From Stenopsyche tienmushanensis (Eukaryota; Arthropoda; Insecta; Trichoptera; Stenopsychidae), in the NCBI GenBank assembly GCA_008973525.1, contig WACJ01000516.1, positions 558,001 to 622,000 on the forward strand: a stretch of DNA of 64,000 nucleotides, read 5' to 3'. Within the stretch, counting starts at the first letter, position 1. Each line of letters opens with the position of its first letter. Both the position numbers and the translations under genes were made by a program. Under the pieces are notes generated by a model, which did not search any database, was not told where the DNA came from, and worked only from the letters and a program-made list of their open reading frames with translations. Below, in pieces: positions 25,218-36,567 of the stretch.

Positions 25218-26689
25218 TAAATCATGATATAAAATTGGATAAATAAAAAAATAGCAACTTATTTATAAATCATAAAAGGATTTAAATTTTTTGATGATTT
25301 TTTTTTGCTAAAATATGATATTTTAATTGAATAAAATTAAGATTAGCAAATTTTTTATCATTTGAATTTCGATTATCAAAATTTTAACTGTGATGCTTTC
25401 AGAATGATAAATTGGCATGCTCGTGATGTAATAGCATAAGATTGATCCTACGATCGAATAAATTAATTATTAAGAAGGTTGTACTGAAAATACGGTTAGA
25501 TAATCGAAATCAGAGGGGCGTTTTCAGGCGCATTGCCCGGAATATTATATCACGTTTCTATCCCCGTTTGTTGTATTGGGGGTTGTTATGCGAGCCCCGT
25601 GTGTTTTAATTTATTTTTATTATTCGTCGATAAAACATTGAGAACCACAGTGTGATGGATGCCTTTGATATTCAAGGCTTTAAACACATTAATTTCCTTC
25701 GAAAACTTTGCACGGGCCGTGGAGGAAGCGAGGAAACTTTAAGACGGGATAAGCCCTCCAGGATTATCTCGATATATTTAAATTCCCGACGAATTTTTGC
25801 GCCGAATAATAAATAAATATCGCATTATATAAATTATTTGCGAATAATCCGATGCGGATTTGCCGCAGCATCTTATTATGCACACGACGGACGACGTCCT
25901 AGCATATTTACAGTTATATTCCGTCACTTGCAAATTCTTCTTATTAAATTCAAATTAAATTAATTTTAATATTAAAAATGAATTTAAATCAAGCAAATAA
26001 ATTTGCAATAAATCACTGCCACACATACGTTTAATTTGCTTGATATAATTTACATTGTTTAAATATTCACATGATAAAAACAGCACTTGTATTAAATTAT
26101 TTAAATGGATAAAATGCATTTTTAAATTATTTATCCGCGCATTTTTATAGGAATTAATTAATTATTTATTTATTTATTAGATCGATTTTATGCATAATTT
26201 TATTTGATCCTTTAATATTTGATTGCCACTTGATCGGCCCACGAAGGGATTTTAATGCACAAATAAGGTTAGGTTTTCGGCGCCGGTTAGTCGCCCGTTT
26301 CAGCTGAAAATTTCACCGAAATATATCGACATCGCAGATTTTTATCGATCTTAGACACGGTCCGGATCATGCTCTAAAATTACCGCATGTATAGGATAGG
26401 ATTGAATCAATTTTTAATACATTATTTTGACATGTTTGACCGGAGCTGTCGGAGCTGCCGTCGGAGCAACGCACAACCTCGACTGAAGCCAGCGGCCGAC
26501 TGAGTTTTACTAGGGAAATAGCGAAACTTTTTAGGTCAAAATTGCTCACCTGCTCTTAAGCACTGCGCCACGGATACACTAATTATTTTTTCTTTCAAAT
26601 ATTACAACAAGCACCCTATTCAATTTTGGAAATAAAAACGAGATCATTACGACAAATCATAAGGGTTGAATCAAAGTTAGATATATGTG
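25218..26689. other. Intergenic; possible conserved non-coding DNA at 25.5-26.35 kb
   Basis: No exon recognised. 25500-26350 is repeat-poor and mixed in composition, with TTAATTA-type homeodomain-like sites and GAATAATAAATAAATATCGC. Plausible regulatory DNA, but only by appearance. Confidence 0.35.
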
Positions 26690-27055
26690 TGAATATACAG
26701 GATGTTTTGCACAAGGACCGACTAAATTTATCCAAATAATGAAAAAAATATACAAAATTTCACCTTTGTATCGTAATAAATTTTATAAATTAGTTGCAAA
26801 TTTAAAATTATTTTTGAACTTCCAAAGTCACATAAAATGTGCAAACGAATGAAAAAACTATTTTGAACTTAGTTTAGTTTTGATCATTCAATAAGTCGTT
26901 AAACTTGAAGTGGTACCTTTTCACTTTAACTTTTGCATGTCCTTGGACAAATAAATCCATTGGTGTCAGATCTGGAGACCGTTCGAGCCACGTAATAGAG
27001 CATGTTCGCAGACAAGAAAATCCAATGGTGTCAGGTCTGGAGACAGTGTGGGGGC
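26690..27055 (-). repeat. Dispersed repeat with a duplicated transposase snippet, copy 2 (inverted)
   Basis: On the minus strand: PDLTPLDF, about 70 bases later a second CCAGATCTGACACCAATGG, then the GTACCACTTCAAGTTTAACG tail. It ends near 26700 at GCAAAACATCCTGTA, a typical insect transposon-end sequence. Confidence 0.75.
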
Positions 27056-27259
27056 TTCCAAAATAATTAATTTACAAGACAGAGGTGCTCACAAAATAAA
27101 TCATAATTGAAGGAATAAGCGACGCCTTTACAAAAATGAAAGAGGAAAATGCTACTTCAAACAACTACAGTTGAAACAAGGAAAATATGTCGTACATTCA
27201 TACGAAGTAAAGGTGGTCAATTTGTAAATAAATTTAATAAAAATATTATAAGCATAAAA

Positions 27260-27440
27260 GTAATTTCTTAATCCTAAACCTGGAAAACTGGTACCTCTTC
27301 AAGTTTAACGACTTATTGAATGATTTGTGCGACATGTAGCATATCGTTGGAAAGAGTATTAACTTGAAAACTTTTTTGAACTAAACCAAATTCAAAATGG
27401 ATGTCAGTTTTTAGTTTAAAGGATTTAGAAGTTGACATTT
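27260..27440 (+). repeat. Dispersed repeat, tail only, copy 3
   Basis: Repeats 24840-25000: CTGGTACCTCTTCAA, TTTAACGACTTATTGAATGA, CATGTAGCATATCGTTGGAA. The transposase snippets are absent. Confidence 0.7.
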
Positions 27441-27890
27441 TGGTTAGTAACCGCCTAAGAACGTCCCAGTTCCTCACAAGGCACGGGCGCTTTAGGGCTT
27501 CGCTCTCTAAGTTCAGACTTTCCCCGATTTCGGAGTGTGTTCGCAGATCACGTTCTGTGGATATGTCCAGGCATGGCGTCCGATCGCGAGGCGCTCATTC
27601 GTAGTGTCAGCGGTCTGAAAAGCGGACCGGTTGGACACACAAACCTTGTGGCCACTCCCTCATCTTTTAGGGCACTTAGGGCTTTTTGTGTAGACTATGG
27701 GGGGAAATTCATCCCTGGAGCTTTCTACGATCTTCATATTCAAGAATGTGGAAGTTGAGAATGAGCGTGTCCTCGCGGACATGGACATTGAATTCAGGTT
27801 TTGCACCTTACTGTGCACTATTGTTGTGCGGGCTGACATGATCCCGAATAGCGGGATCAACATACAGCTCGGGAGCATCTAGCATGTAGG
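27441..27890 (+). mobile_element. LINE ORF2 C-terminus remnant
   Basis: QFLTRHGRFRASLSKFRLS followed after a frame change by CADHVLWICPGM, the zinc-finger-like C-terminal block of R1/Jockey-type LINEs. VSGLKSGPVGHTNLVATPS follows. At least one frameshift joins the two parts (27401-27604 and 27537-27758). The remainder looks like 3' UTR. Confidence 0.7.
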
Positions 27891-28019
27891 AGGAATCCTA
27901 ATAATCAGTTTGTTTGATTCAACATGTTTATCGGCCATTTTGTTAAGTCACAGTAAATCCTTCCGATGGAGACATTGTCGCGCTCCCGCCGCCTTTCATC
28001 TGCGCTAGATCCGCGCGGT

Positions 28020-28590
28020 CATCCGTTTTTGACTTTGCAGAACAATATCGCCGAAAAATATCCTATCGAAATCTCGTGTAAGTTTATGGTAGTGATGTAA
28101 TGAGTCGACAATATGTCACGAAATGGGTTAGGATGCAAGGAATAGGAGACCATCAGTGATTTCTGACGAACTTGTGTAAAAAATTGAAGAACAAACACGA
28201 AATGGACTGCTGTGTGATGCTTGATGATCTTCACGATGAATTTCTTGACATATATCGAAGTCTCATTGGTAATATTGTGTTGGAAAAACTTTGCTACAAG
28301 AAGTTGTATCCGAAATGGGTGTTCAGAATGCTCACACCAGAGCACCGTCAAAATCGCGTGACACAGACAAAATCGTTTTGCACAGAAGGGAAAAGCTTTT
28401 CTAAACTCTATCGTGACGGGGGATGAGATATTGGTGTGTTATTACCTACAGTAATCCAAAAGACAATCTAAAAAGAGCTAATGGCGGAGGTCTATGACAT
28501 TGGCATACAAAAACTGATGCCCCGACTATATAAATGCTTCGATCTCGATGGCGATTGCGTTGAAAAATAGCTTAATATATTTATGAAGTA
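28020..28590 (+). mobile_element. Mariner remnant, internally deleted
   Basis: N-terminal helix-turn-helix half: RPSVISDELV, then SLIGNIVLEKLCYKKLYPKW and MLTPEHRQNRV. The sequence then jumps near 28440-28490 to the extreme C-terminus, YDIGIQKLMPRLYKCFD. The catalytic middle is missing. Confidence 0.85.
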
Positions 28591-28943
28591 TCCTGTGAAT
28601 TTCAATTACATACATGCATTTTTCGATCCTACATAAATGTTGTAATCTTACTTTCTGGATAACCACCGTACGTCAAACAAGGTATTTATGCGTATATGTA
28701 TATCGTCAGTATATCTGTAGGAACGCTCAGAAATAATAAAAAAGTGTAATACGACAAGTCCACAGATGAGCCATTTTAATTTATAAGCTACAGTAATAAT
28801 TGGATTAAGTTATGAAAATATTGAATATTTTTACTAACAAAAAATATTCCAACGTCAAAATTATATAATTTCATTATATATTCCAAAGGTCTCAAGCGAT
28901 AGAATTAAACTTCTTAGTTCCTAAGGATGAGTTGATTTAAGCA
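28591..28943. other. AT-rich spacer
   Basis: Nothing recognised. Confidence 0.4.
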
Positions 28944-29070
28944 TTGCTTTTTTCCATTTGTTAACAGAAATTGTTAGCTAAAAAATGAAGCTGTGTTTGT
29001 GTAATATATAATAAAATAGGCTTGCTACTAATCTAATGATAGATTTATAATACGTATTTACACACACAGT
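28944..29070 (+). repeat. Dispersed repeat, copy 2 of 3
   Basis: Matches 6817-6945: GTGTAATATATAATAAAAT and the preceding AGCTAAAA block. Confidence 0.6.
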
Positions 29071-29404
29071 AGATATGATATAAGGATCGAGAAGGAATGT
29101 GATAAATTAATGTATTGTCTGTAGGATTCAAATGAAGCTGTGCTTGGTAATCATAACTTTTTATTGCATCTAATGATGACCTCAAATTTATTTCCATATC
29201 CAAATCTGAATCCAATACAATTTGCATGAGACTGTATGACCACGCCTTTCAATACTTCTAAAAACTTGGCCTTAATAATTTGAAGCTCAAATTTATTTTT
29301 GTCAAATAAATTATAAGACCATTGAACACTTCAAATGCTGAGAATTGAACTTTATCTAAGTATCAGTTATCCAATTATTTGATTTTGAGTTGGATGAATA
29401 TCTA
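29071..29404. other. AT-rich spacer
   Basis: Nothing recognised. Confidence 0.4.
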
Positions 29405-29480
29405 TCCTATGGCTCAATGGATAGAGCAAACACCCGGATAGGGCTAGGTCATTGATTTGAGTCGTAACAAATTATTACGA
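29405..29480 (+). repeat. tRNA-like SINE head or decayed tRNA
   Basis: TATGGCTCAATGGATAGAGC gives a perfect D-stem (GCTC/GAGC) and a good A box. GGTCATTGATTTGAGTC, about 28 bases on, resembles a B box. No proper anticodon or acceptor stem forms, which fits a tRNA-derived SINE rather than a working tRNA. Confidence 0.5.
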
Positions 29481-30084
29481 ATTTCATGAAACATTTACAT
29501 AATCAATTATTTAAATCCATATATTCGTTTTTTATAGATGTGAAAAATTGAACTTCGAAAGCATCTTTTGAATAATAATGAATTAGGTCATAAATATAAC
29601 TGCTCAAGGATGTCAACTTGGATCGAATTAATTTATCATCAGCATTATTGGTTCCATATAACACCACTCTATCTCATAACTTTGGATTTTTCGCTCTATT
29701 TCCCGGACTAATAGGGTCAAAAGTATTTCGATTAAACGTCCAGTAAGCCCAACAAGGTCGCGTTAAATTAACTATAACATAATTAAAATAATCACCACTG
29801 TCTCGTCCAAAAACAATCACGAGGATGCGTCCATTGCAAACTATTGCATTCGACTAAATCATTTATTTTAGCGATCATTTGGACCCTTTTTTCGTTGCGA
29901 CAATTGAACATTGCATGACTATTAACAATTGAAAAAAATTGTTTGTTCCATGTCAAACAATTGACGTAATTGAATATATTACTTTAGACAAATATTCTGT
30001 AAAGTATAATCATCATTTATGATTTGGCTGTAATTGTATTAAAATCTGTATTAATTTTGATATGAAATTCATCATCTCGAGAGA
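29481..30084. other. AT-rich spacer
   Basis: No gene recognised. The AAAATAATCACCACT phrase near 29790 recurs near 20250, so part is repeat-derived. Confidence 0.4.
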
Positions 30085-30425
30085 TTCGAGAGGAGGATCT
30101 TGTGAAAGATTTTCGGTTTTCCCCGGAATGAGACCTCAGGCTCTGAAGACATGAGGTCTTCGAGAGGTCATGAACATGTATGGCGAAGCGTCATTCACCA
30201 GCTTCGTCCGAATCCGCCATCTTCATTTGCTAGGTCATGTAGGAAGGATACTATAACGAGATCCTACTAGATTCGTGAGGAGTCGGAAGATCTCGTCTAC
30301 GCTGGTATAGACAAGTAATCTTAGACGCCACATGTCTGGACCTAGGTAATTGGAGGGAAGATGCTCAGGACAGACGGAAATGGCGGTATACGTTGTCGTT
30401 CGTATGTACTTTATGCATGTTCATA
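30085..30425 (+). mobile_element. RTE-type LINE reverse-transcriptase C-terminus remnant
   Basis: MYGEASFTSFVRIRHLHLLG followed by HVGR, then in another frame CLDLGNWREDAQDRRKWR. This is the usual end of RTE-like ORFs (the LGH and NWR..AQDR..WR blocks). Frameshifts and stops make it inactive. Confidence 0.75.
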
Positions 30426-30889
30426 AAGTAAGTGTACTATGACCATAACGGGCTCTGTTTATTTTGTTTTTTGAGGGTTAGCAGCTTAGTATTAAAGGAG
30501 GATCTCTTGATATAGCAAGCATCGCAGGAACACGACAGTACGTAAACTCACGTTGCAGTGCCCAGTTGCGTGAAAGATATCAGTAAGAAATCCCGCCAAG
30601 TGCGAGCCACGTGCTGTGATCCACTTGATTTGAAGCGATTTAAATTTTAAGGTGAAGATTTTCTCTTGAGCTCTATTTTTACTGGAGATAACATGTGGGC
30701 TGCTCATTACACACCTGAGTCAAAATGATAGTCGTTAGCAATTCCTCTCATCTGCCAAAAATTTCAAAACCACAATTTCGCGCCACAATCATGGCTCGAA
30801 TCATGGCCTCAATGTTTTGGGATTAAAAAGGTCAATCAATGCACAACGATGTTGTGTTCCCCTAAAAACAACTCAAAAGGAGCATTCAA
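30426..30889. other. Spacer, no gene seen
   Basis: Nothing recognised; short frames only. Confidence 0.4.
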
Positions 30890-31225
30890 AACAAAATGAG
30901 GAAAATATTGACGAGAAGAGCGTGCTTGTTGTCCTCATTTAGCCACCGAGGTGCTCTTGGACTCATTTGGTTGGGATGTTTTGGACCACTTTCCCGTATT
31001 CCCATGACTTGGTATCTTCAAATTATCATATTTACATCTCTTTGAAGGCACATATGGGTGAAATAAAATTTTCACCCGACGAGCAGGTTCAGAAGGAGAT
31101 TCTGAAGTGGAGGAAGAAGCTGGCGGGAGAGTTCTTCGAGGAGGACATAAAAAAAACTTGTACCATGGCTTACTACATATATAAAATGGGATGGCAATTG
31201 TGTGGAAAAATAGTGAAATAAACTG
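30890..31225 (+). mobile_element. Mariner C-terminal remnant
   Basis: DHFPYSHDLVSSNYHIYISL is the PPYSPDL..SDYHLF block, with H for P in the YSPDL motif. MGEIKFSPDEQVQKEILKW and LAGEFFEEDIKK follow, typical of mariner C-termini, ending in a stop near 31220. Confidence 0.85.
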
Positions 31226-32624
31226 TATCAACAATATTCAAATTCAAAATATCTTTTTTTCAAATACATTTTTTCTAAAAAAATCTAGTACAGTTATTTT
31301 CTGAACATGCCTTGTATGGATGAAATTCGTCATTATTACTACATTGTATATTAAATCATGAATAAGTAGATTATTTTTTCAATCCACAACCTAATTTAAA
31401 TATTTTAGTATTATTTTCGGTTAATATTTATGAGAATTAACAAAAATGTGCATTAAATTTGGGAATAGGGAAGTTGTTTAATATTTTATCCAAAAAACAT
31501 AAAGAAATACACTTAGCCCAACAATTGAAGTTACATTAAATGAAGATCCTTGCACAGAAAAAACACAAAATTTATGATAGAATTTCAAAAATGCTTAGCT
31601 TCACACAATGGATTTTCTGAAGATTTATAAGTCTAAAAACAAACAATCGATGAGAATAAGATTTTTTCGCAAAAATGTTGAACATAGAAATCAAGATTTA
31701 GCTAAAATGAGAATATGCAAACTACGCGTTGCGCAACAGAGAATGCTACTTCTTGCCTTCTTTCTTCAGTGACGAGATTGAAAAGCTTCATACTTGATAT
31801 TTTTCTAACAAAGGGAACTATGAATAAAATAAGAGCTAGAGGTGTTATGTGGAAGACAATAGGAAACTACTGTACAAAAGTCTTTATTTTTAGAAAATCT
31901 CCTATGGGGAATGCTCTGAAAATATGGGAATTAAATCGGCATCATATTTTTAGACGTGGAAAAAAAATGAAACAGAAAAAAGTGGCGTTCTTTGCTTCTT
32001 TTTATTAATACCAATAACTAGTTAAACAGCTTTAGTCTCATAAATTAAATTTTGGCAATCGATCGATTGCAAAAACATATATTATATATAACATATTGTT
32101 TAGACATAATGTTGAAACAAACAATAAATTCTGCAGAACAAAAATAACAGCACGTTTTGATGCACAAGTTGCATAATGGTTTTCTTGAATAATATTCTAA
32201 CCAAATCCATGGTTAAAAAAGTAGTCTGTGTTTAAAAGTCATTACGAAATAATGATCTCAACACTGGCAAAAAAAGTACAAAAGGTTCATTTAACGTCGT
32301 CCATTAGTTTCATTGACGTATTACTTTCTACGTCCACTTTTTTTAAACGAGTATTCTTTGATTGATGCTCTCTGAAGTAATCTAATGACTTCTTGCGATT
32401 TCATGTGCAATTATGATCATTTTCAGCACTGAAACGTTTTACATTTCATAACCGTTTTGCAATTTATTGCAAACGCAATATAAACGCTTGAGAAATTATT
32501 CCCCTACCAACCGCAATGCAAATCAACTAGCTCTAACCTACGACGAATCGTTTTTAACACAAAAAACTGATTTATTAATTTAAAAGCTTTCAATTGTACA
32601 TCAAAGAAAATATATATATACAGC
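31226..32624. other. AT-rich intergenic
   Basis: No gene supported. A 97-codon plus-strand frame at 31715-32008 has no motif I know. The rest is simple AT-rich DNA. Confidence 0.4.
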
Positions 32625-32775
32625 CTTATTCCTTCTCAGTCAGATTCTCTCCAAATTCAACGTGTAAGACACTCTCCGTCTCCGAGCTCAACTTGTAAGA
32701 ATGCTCTTTCTGAATCACTAGAATTCGGACACAACACTATGTCTTACCTCTTTAAGGGGTTGATTCCATAAAAAC
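32625..32775 (+). repeat. TCTCCGTCTC repeat, partial TTAA MITE relative
   Basis: TCTCTCCAAATTCAACGTG, AAGACACTCTCCGTCTC, CGAGCTCAAC, AAGAATGCTCTTTCTGAATC match 54900-54990 and 4490-4560. The expected end near 32758 reads GGGGTTGA instead of TTAA. Confidence 0.6.
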
Positions 32776-32879
32776 CATCCGCATAAATCTGTGCGTATCG
32801 TCACTTTCAACTTTATAAAAGGTCCTCCAAATGCGACACCTAGATGTCACCATATAATGTCACTATATAATGTTTGCAC

Positions 32880-33235
32880 GTGACATCTTTCTTTCATGTT
32901 ATTCAAGAAAAATGTCTACACCCAAAAAAAAGTTACTGTTTGGTATATGCATTTTGAGCAAACGGAATAATTGGGCCACAGAAATCTTCGAAGATGATGC
33001 TGGAAATGCTATTACTGTGAAGGCTAAGCAATACCAATTAATGTTGAGTGATTTTTTATAGCCACAATTGAATCATGTTGATGTGTCTGATAACTATTTC
33101 CAGGAATACGGCATTACATGTCACACAACTCGAGAAAACATCTAATCATCTAAGCGCCACATTTGGATGACCTTTATTTAAATCGAACATCGATTCCCAA
33201 GATAAAATTTTAAGAGCTCAATTATCCGGTCATAC
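32880..33235 (+). mobile_element. Tc1/IS630-type transposase fragment
   Basis: DDAGNAITVKAKQYQLMLSD, then after a stop DVSDNYFQEYGITCHTTREN. This matches the block before and around the second catalytic residue of the insect transposase whose next block reads DLTPLDFF, the snippet seen at 24.6 and 27 kb. Here the Asp is replaced by Glu-Tyr (QEYG for QQDG). Confidence 0.7.
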
Positions 33236-33864
33236 CAGTTCATTAAATAAGCACTCTTTTAATATCAGCAAGCCGGTCCAGTCTCGCTGGTTTCCTGTAC
33301 GATGATCTTTGAAGATCAAGAGCTTCTCCCAAACGTGACACGCCATTACTGCCTTCAGAATAAAAGTGAGAGTGAACACGGCGGTCTAATAACACACTTA
33401 ACTGAAGCCTATAACTTTTTTTTCCGGATATCAAATTGTAGCCATTATGAAAATAACGGGTGTGTCGAAACCTACTTGAACACGATTGACTTTCGCTGTA
33501 TGCTGAAAATGCTCTTCTATGTACTAAATGTGTTCAACTTTCGATAATTAAGCAGTGCTTCATAAGTCCTCTAAAAAAATGTAAAGCACACTGATTTATT
33601 AATAATAATACTGTGTTAATAAAATCCAAGCTCTGCTTGTTGTCTCTGTCAATCTGTGATAACGCTAAGAAATCATTAGACCAGTACAGGTATTTAATAA
33701 CAGCCCAGATCATTTCCATATGAGATGATTTGTTAAGTCCATAAAATATATCAAAGAAGCAATTGATAACTGCTTAATAAAATGTATTTAAGATGTCTAC
33801 AATAGTGACATGTGTTGTGACAAATGTAAATTTGACTATCAATATTAAATCATACAGTACTGAT
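33236..33864. other. Spacer
   Basis: No gene recognised. Confidence 0.4.
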
Positions 33865-34718
33865 TAGGGATTCTGTGTCGAGTCCCAGGACTTTCAACGA
33901 AAAAGTTCTGGAACTCGACTATGTGATTTAAAATGTGCCTAATATTTTGTACTGTGTTATATATTTTTTATCATTATTGTAGTCCATAATGGAAAGAAGT
34001 CAATCAAGAAAGTATGGAAACATTACAAACAAAAACTACATAAAAGGAGAGCTGTCCAAAACAAATCACATGCAAAGGGTCAAACACAACTGGAGTAGCG
34101 AGACATCTTGAAAGGGTACATCGGATTTCTTTGAATAAAAACACCAAAGAAGACATCACCGATGCGGGATGTTTAAACAGTGCGACAATAATTCAAATAT
34201 TCCAAACACTAATAATAAATTTGTGAAGAGGAAAACGCGTCTAGAAATCGTTGCCCGGCTAGTTGCGCTGGATGGTTTTTCCATAAGAGGGATTACGAAT
34301 AGTGATTCCATTCGTGGTCATGTTACACTAAAAGGGTTTTCATTACAATAAATTAATCCGATATAATGAGATTGTTCGCAAAATTTTACAAAGAAAAAAT
34401 AAGTGAAGTAATTTCCAATATAAAAGGCTTAAAAGAAGTGAATGCTCGCTTTAGCCAGACAATGGATGAGTGGACGAGCATAAAAATATATTTTAATATT
34501 ATAGTACAGAAAACATTGAAACAGAAGATTTAGATTATTCCAATAAAGAATAACAAAACACTGATAATTCAGAAAGATAGAACAAGATGGTTATTTTCAT
34601 TTATACATACATATGTAACACATATAAATATATACTTTAAAAAAATCTGTACTTAATTGAAGGGAAAATAAGTCCCGAGTCCCGGGGCTTTGAAAAAGCT
34701 AAAACTTCAGAATCCCTA
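33865..34718 (+). mobile_element. Decayed hAT element with intact 11-bp ends
   Basis: Perfect terminal repeats TAGGGATTCTG (33865-33875) and CAGAATCCCTA (34708-34718), with CGAGTCCCAGGACT-type subterminal repeats. Inside: NTTGVARHLERVH (end of a BED zinc finger), RLVALDGFSIRGITNSDSIR and KEVNARFSQTMDEWTSIK, all hAT transposase blocks. The catalytic core and dimerisation domain are deleted. A clear 8-bp target duplication is not visible. Confidence 0.85.
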
Positions 34719-36319
34719 CATGCTACAAAATTGGCAATGAAAAGTACTCAATAAATAGAACATTTAAACTACATTTCATATACAAAACCATATTTATTTA
34801 CTAAAGCTATATAAAAATCTGTCTCGTTATTAAAAACATAATTAAATAGTAAATAATATTGCTATGCATTACCTTAAACATCATATGTAACTCTATTATC
34901 TCAATACACATGGCTTAAGCATTAGAAATAATATAATAACACTTAGTTTTGGATATCACACATATAGTTATAAATATCATTGTTGAGTTCTAATATTTTG
35001 AATTTCTGGTACAAGTTCATCGACAGTTTTGGTTTAAATATCGCAATATTCTGGACGGAAATAATATCATCCTTTTCAGACAATCTTCAACTCTTTATGG
35101 AGGCTTCTAACAAATAATTTTCATTTAAAAAAGCAATTACAATGTGTCTTTATAGAAATTAATCTTGAATCATACTTAGCCAACTATGAGACTTATTATA
35201 GAGAATTGCTTTTTATTTATTTTTATTATTAAATATCGGTGATGGAGTTATGATACTAGAATGTCTAATAACATTATTATCCATTAAAGCGTAAAAATAA
35301 AAGGTCCAAATAAATGTTTATATATCAATCTATATTTACACATTTTATAGTGCATACATCTATCACATCTATGATGATAATTCGAATAAACAGCATGAGA
35401 ATATTAAATAACATACTTATAACAAAACGTTATACATAATTTGGTTGTAAAAACTATTGGATGAAAATTTACATATATACATCAGAAAATAAAGCGAAAT
35501 AATCTAATAATATAATAAAATGTTCTAAGTTTCAATAGGCACAAATTCGGACGCTCGTCAATTCTTCAGATATTCATTATTTCAAACTCGTCAAATATCT
35601 AATACTTCTGAGGTACTTTTCAACAATCAGAGACAATCAATCAGTTAGTTTAATATTTATGTTACTATGAATCCCATTAAACTCAAAAAAATAATAATAA
35701 CAAATAATCTAACAGTATCTTGATTTAACTATCTAAGTACCAATACTGAATAACTAATAACCTAATTTCAGCTACTTAAGAACAAGCATTTATTTTCATT
35801 GGCACTTACACAATTAAATGTACGTACTTCAAATGCACCTTTACCCGGAAGATTAATCAGGCGAAACTATACAAGTATAAAAGTTGCAACATTAACTGTC
35901 AAGCAATAAAAACATAATTTTGATTGAATCAAAACATTTCCACGAAATCAATGAGTATGTAAATAATTATTGAGATTGGTTAAATTTTTATTTGCAAGTA
36001 AATCAAAAATATCAACCCAAATAGCTTCGAAAAGACTTAAATGAATACACAGTACTGTGTGTTTACTTTTCATATCAATAATCACTGGATTAATTTGAGA
36101 TTCTCCAAAGGTGTTTTTAATGAGAAATTATGACATGATTTATTTAATATTATTATAATAATATGAAACTAAGGCAGTGTTATTATGTTTTAGTCCATTG
36201 ATACCAGCTCGCCTACGTAATTTCTAAGACTTAAATTAACTTTTAAGCAACGGGTTCAAGTGTCGCCAAAGCTAGCTTCATTAAAATGCAATAATTTGAA
36301 GAAAATGTATATAATAGAT
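34719..36319. other. AT-rich intergenic
   Basis: No coding exon or repeat recognised. Confidence 0.45.
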
Positions 36320-36567
36320 AAAACGGAAAGAAATGTAATTTTTTTTGGTTGCGTCCTTTGACGTCAGTTTGCCTCGGGTTGCTGTCGAGTGAATACGCCA
36401 AGTTTGGTGTCATTTTGAAGCTCTGTTGTTTGTGTTACTTTTTCAAATATTTTTATATTTTTTTAAGCATAGTGAAAATGTCCAAGCCAGAAATTGATGA
36501 GACCAAAGAGAGAGATTCAAATTTTTTTTTCTCCAAATAACAAAAAAATTACATTTCTTTCCGTTTT
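36320..36567 (+). mobile_element. Foldback DNA element, about 27-bp inverted ends
   Basis: AAAACGGAAAGAAATGTAAT (36320) and its complement ending at 36567 extend into T-rich/A-rich arms. Inside are about 100 bases of more complex DNA and a short frame starting MSKPEIDETKERDSN, possibly the leader and first codons of a lost transposase. Superfamily unresolved; the target duplication is unclear. Confidence 0.65.

Noticed and set aside
29405..29480. Functional tRNA gene
   Set aside because: Acceptor and anticodon stems do not form; more likely a SINE head.
22500..33240. Domesticated mariner (SETMAR-like) gene
   Set aside because: All mariner pieces have stops, frameshifts or deleted catalytic blocks; no fused SET domain.
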